Assembly (NCBI GenBank): GCA_002887195.1 | Contig: PJAB01001315.1 | Span: 1 to 15,430, forward strand | Length of the DNA stretch: 15,430 bases | Direction of reading: 5' to 3' | DNA from: Chrysochromulina parva | Lineage: Eukaryota > Haptophyta > Prymnesiales > Chrysochromulinaceae | Shown: in pieces, positions 7,099-13,027 of the stretch | Position numbering within the stretch: position 1 is the first letter of the stretch | Layout: each line of letters begins with the position of its first letter | Notes under the pieces: model-generated | Told to the model about the DNA's origin: nothing | What the model saw: only the letters and a program-made list of their open reading frames with translations | Database searches by the model: none | Translations under genes and position numbers: made by a program

Positions 7099-7680
7099 GT
7101 GAAGTTTGACTTGCTCCACGCCATGCGAGGTGACAAGCTAGCAGGGCCTCTCGCGCAGGGCGCTACCCGGGTCGAGTAGGGCTCTCCTACGTTGAGTGGT
7201 TCACCCGAGCGTCGAGCGGCTCCGGCTCCCAGCCCCTCGGTTCACCGGTCTAGCGGAAGGGCACTCGGGCTACAATGACCAATCGGACTTCTGCACGCAG
7301 TTTATGCGGAAACGACCGACCGAGCCAGATGGACGGCGACCGCAGGACCGCTCACCCAGCCCTCAGGGTATGTGTGCACTGTTCGCGCTTTGCGGTGTGT
7401 ATTTTAACGCTCAGGCTTTTCCAGGACGACAGCACAGCGTTGAGTCATGTGCACTTCGCGATGCGGAGAATTGCGACCGCCCAAATCACCGGCACCGAGC
7501 GACCGACCAAGATCCGCGCCCGCACGAACGTCAAACGGCAAGGACAATGAGCTCCAATGCGTTCATGTCACGGACTCACGGTCACAAAAGACTATAGACG
7601 TGAGATGCGCGATTTCGTTCGTCCGTGTTGGTGCGATGTGAATGAAGATGCGCGACTCGCTCGGGGCTTGTGCACTCGAC

Positions 7681-7760
7681 TTCAAGTTCAAGTTCAAGTT
7701 ACTAGGGCAGACAACCTAAAGGAAGCTTACACGTACTAGTAACTTGAACTTGAACTTGAA
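7681..7760. repeat. Perfect 25-bp inverted repeat with 30-nt loop
   Basis: The left arm is 7681-7705 (three TTCAAG units, then TTACTAG) and the right arm is 7736-7760, its exact reverse complement. The arms themselves are 6-bp repeats ending at the inner side with ACTAG/CTAGT. The 30-nt loop is unrelated sequence. Either strand would form a long hairpin. No flanking target-site duplication or nearby transposase is visible. Confidence 0.95.
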
Positions 7761-7781
7761 CACGATACTGTTCTGAGCGGG

Positions 7782-7796
7782 CAGTAACAGTGCCGT
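7782..7796 (+). promoter_or_regulatory. Second copy of the 15-bp shared upstream motif (MsrB side)
   Basis: CAGTAACAGTGCCGT lies 135 bp before the MsrB ATG, is identical to 1622-1636, and is followed by CTTTCGTGTTAACTTCACAC. The 10-mer CTTTCGTGTT also occurs at 1571-1580 upstream of the bestrophin gene. Confidence 0.4.
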
Positions 7797-7931
7797 GCGT
7801 CTTTCGTGTTAACTTCACACACTGACTTCTCATGTTCTCATCTCTTCAGGACTCTTCCCTGAAATGTCCTTTCAATTCACCCACACTGACCCGCCCACAC
7901 TCTGTGCGAGGTCCTCCGACGGTCGGTTTTA

Positions 7932-8485
7932 ATGGCCGAGATCCTGACCGAGGCGCCACCGCGCATTGCGGCGGATGCTGCCGCCAAGATGACCGCAGCA
8001 GAGTGGAAGGTAAAGCTGTCAGACTTTGAGTTCCAGGTGCTGCGCAACAAGGCCACCGAGCGCCCGCGCACCGGTGAGTATGACAGCTTTTATCCATCTG
8101 CTGGCGATGGTTACTTTGTGTGCCGCGGCTGTGGCAACCCGCTCTACTCGGCCGAGTCGAAATTCAAATCTGGATGCGGATGGCCCGCCTTTGACAAGTG
8201 CTACAAAGGCTCCGTGAAGATCATCGAAGACAACACACACGGCATGCGGCGGGTTGAGATCTTATGCAACAACTGCGACGGTCATCTAGGCCACGGCAAG
8301 TTGCTGCGGCGTGCGCGTCGCACTGGGACAGCCTGTTCGCTCACCCTATCCCTGACTCGCGAATCGCAGTTTTTGAGGGCGAGCGCATGACTCCAACCAA
8401 CGAGCGGCATTGCGTCAACAGCGCGAGCGTGAAGTTTGTGAAGGGCGTCCCACCAGCCGGGTTCGCCGAAGCCAAAGTGCTCTGA
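7932..8485 (+). CDS. msrB: Peptide-methionine (R)-S-oxide reductase MsrB, two exons
   Basis: Exons 7932-8295 and 8370-8485 join to 159 residues, a normal single-domain MsrB size. It reduces methionine-R-sulfoxide in proteins using thioredoxin. Visible landmarks: KLSDFEFQVLRNKATERPRT at 28-47; zinc-binding CRGC (C64, C67) and CNNC (C112, C115); SGCGWPAF with the substrate-pocket Trp at 84; GHLGHVFEG across the splice; and the catalytic C136 in RHCVNSAS. The start is the first ATG (MAEILTEAPP), with about 20 residues before the conserved domain. No clear transit peptide is seen, so the cytosol is likely. Without splicing the frame continues into an unrelated tail and loses the catalytic Cys, so the intron is required for an active enzyme. 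Confidence 0.93.
8296..8369 (+). other. MsrB intron with non-canonical GC-AG ends (74 nt)
   Basis: The junction must fall between GGCCAC and TTTTGAG to give the invariant GHLGHVFEG. The only fit is CACG|GCAAGTTG at 8296 and GAATCGCAG|TTTTT ending at 8369, phase 1. The donor is GC in an otherwise perfect GCAAGT context, the usual form of U2-type GC-AG introns. A CTGAC branch-site-like element lies about 14 nt before the acceptor. Confidence 0.88.
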
Positions 8486-9052
8486 AGCCTGGACTAGAGT
8501 GTGGGCTGGACACTCGTGACTCTGGCCTACTGTCAGTCGCCATGACCTGTGCGACATGGTGTGCGCTGGTTGTGCGGTGGCCCGATCGTCTGCCCGTACA
8601 CAACACGCAACAGATTCAGTCTACGTGACGCCTCAGACGCAAGTGATGCTATCGTGAAACCTCTAGAGTGAAACAGACATTGACGAACTGGACCCATGTG
8701 GCTGCGCCCGCACGGGTTGAAGCGCTGTTCGACGGTCCTGTGTGTTCTTCGAGACAGTAATATCTCAGAGCTTCGCGCGCGTTTGACCCGTGCCCGGCCC
8801 GGGGCCGGCCGCCCCGAACCCGCCCCGTCGCCCAACCCCGAGCCACACCGGAGCACGTTCACCACCACGGCATTACGCATATGCGATGTGCACGCACCCC
8901 CGCGGCACCGCCCCCGCACGCAGGCGGAGGCACGTCGCGAGCATGACTCGCGCACTTTCCACCCTTCACAGCTCAATATTTTTCTATAATTCATATTTAT
9001 TGATTGAAAGACGCTTCGACGGTCAACGGCCGTGGTCAACTTGTGTGCCCGA
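8486..9052. other. Convergent intergenic region between MsrB and the DUF3110 gene
   Basis: No gene was seen. The middle part (about 8790-8840) is very GC-rich with CCGG/CCCC runs, and 8980-9008 is the most AT-rich stretch of the area. Open frames on both strands show no family features. It presumably holds the 3' UTRs of both neighbours. Confidence 0.5.
8996..9001 (-). terminator. Candidate AATAAA polyadenylation signal for the DUF3110 gene
   Basis: On the minus strand AATAAA occurs about 52 nt beyond the stop of the spliced DUF3110 gene, in an AT-rich patch. Position and strand fit; whether this organism uses AATAAA is unknown. Confidence 0.35.
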
Positions 9053-9739
9053 TCAATGCTTTGCCGCGGCGCGCAAGCCCACGTCGAACGAGCCCACTAA
9101 ACAGAATTTGATTAGTGTGTCGACCTCCCACTTGAGTGGGGTCGCGAGGTCCTGCGATCATCAGCGCACAGTGCACGCATCGTGAGCAAACGCCACGAGA
9201 GACGCCGCTTCAGAAACTTCAGATGTTCAGAACGGGCTGTGGCAGCGCGCTAGCAGCTAGGGGCGATGACTCACGAAGCCCTCGGCCTGCAGCTGCAGCG
9301 CAAAGCGTCCGGCGTCGTCGTTGAGCTCAAAGGCGAGCACGAATGAGTTCGCCTGCACGGTGTTGAAAGGTACGTATTTTGGTAGCTCTGTGTGCACACT
9401 CTCATCCTGCTGGCCGGCGTTGAAGATCAGCACGTAAGCCGAATCCAAGCCCTGGAGCACGCTTTGCGGCGAGCCCACCCTGGGGGTTGTGGCGCGCTCA
9501 ATCGCGTTGCGCAGCGATGCCTGCGTCGGAGCGAACGACGGGCGTGTGGCAGGCGGCAGGCGCAGAGGCAAGGCTTTGCTGCGAGTTGAGCGCGTCGGCG
9601 TGGATACCTCGTCGGATGCACTCCACTCGGAGTCCGTGTCCATGCGCAGAGGAGCAGTGCGCCAACGATACGGGTGCGCCGGTGTGCACACATGCAGGTG
9701 GCTCAGCAACAAGGAGTCGCAGAGGAGGAAGGTCATCAT
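9053..9739 (-). CDS. DUF3110-family protein, two exons, probably plastid
   Basis: Exons 9739-9275 and 9151-9053 join to 187 residues. Start: first ATG, MMTFLLCDSLLLSHLHVCTP, a signal-like hydrophobic stretch, followed by an S/T/R-rich segment to about residue 95 that could serve as a transit peptide. From about 101 the DUF3110 domain is clear: AYVLIFNAGQQDESVHTE, then FVLAFELNDDAGRFALQLQA, EGF|DLATPLKWEVDTLIKFC, and VGSFDVGLR. The family is known from cyanobacteria and plants as an uncharacterised small domain, so a plastid role is likely. Without splicing the product ends eight codons earlier than the conserved PxxWxxxxLxxFC tail begins. Function of the family is unknown to me. It is divergent from the RAP gene, with 171 bp between the two ATGs. 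Confidence 0.8.
9152..9274 (-). other. DUF3110 gene intron (GT-AG, 123 nt)
   Basis: The donor GGCTTC|GTGAGTC at 9274 is a near-perfect consensus, and the acceptor is TGATGATCGCAG|GACCTC ending at 9152, phase 0. Joining gives AEGF-DLATP, continuing the DUF3110 domain through to a stop at 9053-9055. The acceptor end ATCGCAG is the same as in the MsrB intron. Confidence 0.85.
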
Positions 9740-9910
9740 GTCGGAGACGAGCGAGCCGCTTGTGGAGAAGTGTCACATATGAATAGCGAGCGCATGAACG
9801 TCCAGCATCTTATAACGCATGCTTTATTACCGTAGCGGGGTGGTACATGTAGCGGAGTGTGTAAAGACATGTTCCAAAGACATAAATATTCACATTCACC
9901 CTCACGCAAG
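9740..9910. promoter_or_regulatory. Compact divergent promoter region (DUF3110 / RAP)
   Basis: Only 171 bp separate the two start codons. The RAP-proximal side ends ATTCACATTCACCCTCACGC just before the ATG; the TTCACATTCAC part is shared with the bestrophin leader (about 1674-1684). Both may be pyrimidine/CA-rich leader sequence. Confidence 0.4.
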
Positions 9911-12544
9911 ATGTTCTCGGTCAGGCGCTGGCTGTCGGCTGCGGCCGGCGGCAGGGCAGTGGCGCGCGGCGGCAGCGCAGCGGCGCGCGGCGGCAGCGCA
10001 GCGGGGCGCGGCGGCAGCGCAGCGGCGCGTGGCGGCAGCGGAGCGGTGCGCGGCGGCAGGGTACCGCGCATCGGTGAGCTGCGTACGGCGCGCGAGGTGC
10101 TGCAGGCCCACGAGCACCACGCACTCCAGATGCGCCCGATGGACGTCAGCCGCTGCTGGAGTACTCTTGGCAAGCTGGTACGCCAAAACCGCGAGGAATG
10201 CAAGTGGATGAAAGCGGAGCTGAGTCGGAGCAAAGCGCTCGCGCCGTTGCTCGACTCCATGCTGCAGAAGCTGCCGCTCTTCGACCCTGGGTCGGTCGCG
10301 ACCGCGGTGTACGGGCTTGCGAGTGTGGTGAGCGCCACCAGATTCGCACCAGACAAGGGCGTCTGGAAGGCGCTGGCGGCCAAGAGCGCGGACGTCGCAA
10401 AAGAACTCAATCCGCAGGGACTCGCGAACACGGCGAATGCGTTCGTAAAGGCGAAGCGTCCGTCACCGGCGCTGCTCGATGTGATCGCGGCCGAGGCGGC
10501 GCCGCGCGTGCGCGACTTCACGCCGCAGAACCTTGCGAACACGGCGTGGGCGTACGCGACGGCGCAGCACGCGGCGCCGGCGCTGCTCGATGCGATCGCG
10601 GCGGAGGTGGCGGCGCGCGTGCGCGACTTCACTCCGCAGAACCTTGCGAACACGGCGTGGGCGTACGCGACGGCGCAGCACGCGGCGCCGGCGCTGCTCG
10701 ATGCGATCGCGGCGGAGGCGGTGCCACGCGTGCGCGACTTCACAACGCAGAACCTTGCGAACACGGCGTGGGCGTACGCGACGGCGCAGCACGCGGCGCC
10801 GGCGCTGCTCGATGCGATCGCGGCGGAAGCGGCGGCGCGCGTGCGCGACTTCACGCCGCAGGGCCTTGCGAACACGGCGTGGGCGTACGCAACGGCGCAG
10901 CACGCGGCGCCGGCGCTGCTCGATGCGATCGCGGCCGAGGCGGCGGCGCGCGTGCGCGACTTCACGCCGCAGAACCTTGCGAACACGGCGTGGGCGTACG
11001 CGACGGCGCAGCACGCGGCGCCGGCGCTGCTCGATGCGATCGCGGCGGAGGCGGCGGCGCGCGTGCGCGACTTCAAGCCGCAGGGCCTTGCGAACACGGC
11101 GTGGGCGTACGCGACGGCGCAGCACGCGGCGCCGGCGCTGCTCGATGCGATCGCGGCGGAGGCGGCGCCACGCGTGCGCGACTTCAAACCGCAGGAGCTT
11201 GCGAACACGGCGTGGGCGTACGCGACGGCGCAGCACGCGGCGCCGGCGCTGCTCGATGCGATCGCGGCGGAAGCGGCGGCGCGCGTGCGCGACTTCAAGC
11301 CGCAGGGCCTTGCGAACACGACGTGGGCGTACGCGACGGCGCAGCACGCGGCGCCGGCGCTGCTCGATGCGATCGCGGCGGAAGCGGCGGCGCGCGTGCG
11401 CGACTTCAAGCCGCAGGAGCTTGCGAACATGGCGTGGGCGTACGCGACGGCGCAGCACGCGGCGCCGGCGCTGCTCGACGCGATCGCGGCCGAGGCGGCA
11501 CCGCGCGTACGCGACTTCACGCCGCAGGGCCTTGCTAACACGGCGTGGGCGTACGCGACGGCGCAGCACGCGGCGCCGGCGCTGCTCGATGCGATCGCGG
11601 CCGAGGCGGTGCCGCGCGTGCGCGACTTCAAGCCGCAGAACCTTGCGAACACGGCGTGGGCGTACGCGACGGCGCAGCACGCGGCGCCGGCGCTGCTCGA
11701 TGCGATCGCGGCGGAGGCGGCACCGCGCGTGCGCGACTTCACGCCGCAGGGCCTTGCGAACACGGCGTGGGCGTACGCGACGGCGCAGCACGCGGCGCCG
11801 GCGCTGCTCGACGCGATCGCGGCGGAGGCGGCACCGCGCGTGCGCAACTTCACGCCGCAGGGCCTTGCGAACACGACGTGGGCGTACGCGACGGCGCAGC
11901 ACGCGGCGCCGGCGCTGCTCGACGCGATCGCGGCGGAGGCGGCGGCGCGCGTGCGCGACTTCAAGCCGCAGGAGCTTGGGAGCACGGCGTGGGCGTACGC
12001 GGCCGCCGATCACAGCTCATGTGAGCTGCTTTTTGGCAGCTCAGCCTTTGTAGCCCATTGCGAAGCAACGCAAGCTGCCTTCCCGCCAGAGGCCTTGTGC
12101 CAGCTGCACCAGTGGCAGCTTTGGGTGGAGGAGCGCAGCGCCCCGTGGCCGCGGCTACCTTTACCGCTCGCTGAGCGATGCCATGCGGCTTTTGTGGCCG
12201 AAGAAGGTCGACCCTCCCGCCTGCAGCGGCAGGTGGTCGCGGCGCTCAAGGCGCTCGGCCACGAGCCCCGTGAGGAGGTGCGCACGCCCCAGGGCTATTC
12301 CCTCGACGCGGTAGTGCGCATCTCGAGCCGCGAGGTGGCGATCGAGGTCGACGGGCCTAGCCACTTTGTGGGCCGCACACACGAGCCGACGGGCGCGACG
12401 GCGCTCAAGCGGCGGCAGCTGCGTGCGGCGGGCTGGGCACTGGTAGCGGTGCCGTACTGGCAATGGAACGCGCTCGATGCGGCAGGTCAGCGAGAGCTTC
12501 TGTTGCGCGAGCTGCGGAATGCATTGCGGAATGCGAATCAGTAG
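9911..12544 (+). CDS. RAP-domain organellar RNA-binding protein with 37-residue (HPR-type) repeat array
   Basis: The protein is 877 residues from ATG 9911; an in-frame ATG at 9869 would add 14. The N-terminus MFSVRRWLSAAAGGRAVARG is Arg/Ser/Ala-rich without acid, a typical mitochondrial or plastid presequence, and runs into five RGGS(A)A-type heptads (about residues 13-50). Residues 171-688 are 14 tandem 37-residue repeats, unit LANTAWAYATAQHAAPALLD plus AIAAEAAARVRDFTPQN; the first is diverged and the next 13 nearly identical. A half repeat follows (LGSTAWAYAAADHSS). The C-terminal RAP domain (about 770-860) shows VAIEVDGPSHF, TGATALKRRQLRAAGW and VAVPYWQWNAL. Repeat length and RAP partnership match heptatricopeptide-repeat/FASTK-like proteins that act on organellar RNA. 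The target RNA is unknown. Confidence 0.88.
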   Translation: MFSVRRWLSAAAGGRAVARGGSAAARGGSAAGRGGSAAARGGSGAVRGGRVPRIGELRTAREVLQAHEHHALQMRPMDVSRCWSTLGKLVRQNREECKWMKAELSRSKALAPLLDSMLQKLPLFDPGSVATAVYGLASVVSATRFAPDKGVWKALAAKSADVAKELNPQGLANTANAFVKAKRPSPALLDVIAAEAAPRVRDFTPQNLANTAWAYATAQHAAPALLDAIAAEVAARVRDFTPQNLANTAWAYATAQHAAPALLDAIAAEAVPRVRDFTTQNLANTAWAYATAQHAAPALLDAIAAEAAARVRDFTPQGLANTAWAYATAQHAAPALLDAIAAEAAARVRDFTPQNLANTAWAYATAQHAAPALLDAIAAEAAARVRDFKPQGLANTAWAYATAQHAAPALLDAIAAEAAPRVRDFKPQELANTAWAYATAQHAAPALLDAIAAEAAARVRDFKPQGLANTTWAYATAQHAAPALLDAIAAEAAARVRDFKPQELANMAWAYATAQHAAPALLDAIAAEAAPRVRDFTPQGLANTAWAYATAQHAAPALLDAIAAEAVPRVRDFKPQNLANTAWAYATAQHAAPALLDAIAAEAAPRVRDFTPQGLANTAWAYATAQHAAPALLDAIAAEAAPRVRNFTPQGLANTTWAYATAQHAAPALLDAIAAEAAARVRDFKPQELGSTAWAYAAADHSSCELLFGSSAFVAHCEATQAAFPPEALCQLHQWQLWVEERSAPWPRLPLPLAERCHAAFVAEEGRPSRLQRQVVAALKALGHEPREEVRTPQGYSLDAVVRISSREVAIEVDGPSHFVGRTHEPTGATALKRRQLRAAGWALVAVPYWQWNALDAAGQRELLLRELRNALRNANQ
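9947..10060 (+). repeat. 21-bp tandem repeat encoding RGG-type heptads
   Basis: Five roughly 21-bp units such as GCGGCGCGCGGCGGCAGC encode (A/G)RGGS(A/G)A. RGG boxes commonly bind RNA. The position directly behind the presumed presequence is unusual. Confidence 0.8.
10421..11974 (+). repeat. 111-bp tandem repeat array, 14 units (13 nearly identical)
   Basis: Units of exactly 111 bp begin at 10421 (diverged) and at 10532 through 11864 (13 highly similar copies). The period is held without any indel. Differences fall almost only at repeat residues 4, 5, 26-28, 32, 34, 35 and 37. The absence of stops in all frames explains several long shadow open frames on both strands. Confidence 0.97.
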
Positions 12545-13027
12545 CGAGCATGACGTGTCCAGGACGCGTCACGTCGAGTTACGTCGCCTTCGCCGGTTTT
12601 CCCGGTAGCTAGTGTAGTACGGTACTTCTATACCCCCGTTCGAACATGCGTACGAAACGTTGTGCCTGACTGTCCTAAGAGCGCACATCCGACGTGTCAC
12701 AGCGCTGCAAACTCTGCGTGCTAATTACTGCGTGCGGTCAATCCCCTGCACGGCAAACGGGACCGCCGTTTGGCCTTTGCTCCTTCACTCCAAACATGAC
12801 TCCAATGTCCAAACTCTACGTGTTGTACTTCTCGGTCAAAATTGCGAATCGAATTGGTATAGCCGAGCGTAGCTTCTAGCTACCCCCCGCTAGTTAGCGC
12901 TTTGACTTTTGTGCATTTGAACCGCATGTTGATCTGGACCATGCACGTTAATCTAACATGACGACCCCTGCATACCGTACGGTAACGAGTACGTAGTAAA
13001 GGGCTATACGCTACTGAGCCATCTTCC
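12545..13027. other. Convergent intergenic region, no gene seen
   Basis: This is between the RAP (+) and AP2-RING (-) stop codons. It has a lower GC content than the flanks. Short open frames at 12660-12880 have no protein features. Small palindromes are present, including TACCGTACGGTA at 12973-12984 and CTAGC/GCTAG pieces near 12876-12898. It probably contains both 3' UTRs. Confidence 0.5.

Larger units (their letters stand above)
7099..7931. other. 833-bp gene-free region upstream of MsrB
   Basis: Several overlapping open frames on + between about 7196 and 7740 encode basic, low-hydrophobicity, His/Arg/Pro-rich sequence with no motif, typical of random GC-rich DNA. The notable contents are a perfect 25-bp inverted repeat (7681-7760) and the 15-bp motif at 7782-7796. 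No tRNA-like fold was found. Confidence 0.5.

Noticed and set aside
7140..7260. Possible tRNA gene (GGTTCACCC and GGGTCGAGT segments looked like B-box parts)
   Set aside because: No matching A box, acceptor stem or cloverleaf could be drawn.
7196..7597. 133-codon plus-strand frame between the J-protein and MsrB genes
   Set aside because: It begins at a non-convincing codon and its composition is His/Arg/Pro-rich without hydrophobic core, motif or repeat. Neighbouring frames are equally open.
7681..7760. Rho-independent terminator
   Set aside because: The stem is 25 bp with a 30-nt loop, has no U-tract, lies almost 600 bp from the nearest upstream stop, and the window is eukaryotic.
8264..8485. 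MsrB as a frameshifted pseudogene
   Set aside because: The frame change coincides with a 74-nt segment bounded by GCAAGT and CGCAG, and its removal restores the invariant motif exactly. An intron explains it better than a frameshift.
8533..9039. 168-codon minus-strand frame downstream of the DUF3110 gene
   Set aside because: It has no family resemblance and overlaps the probable 3' UTRs. The real continuation of DUF3110 is the short exon at 9151-9053.
9736..11985. 749-codon open frame on the minus strand opposite the RAP gene, plus 446-, 506- and 516-codon frames in the same array
   Set aside because: All are shadows of the 111-bp repeat: GC-rich sequence without stops gives open frames in every register. 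They encode Arg-rich or Ala/Ser/Cys-rich 37-residue periodic peptides with no other support. The plus frame with RAP domain and presequence is the real one.
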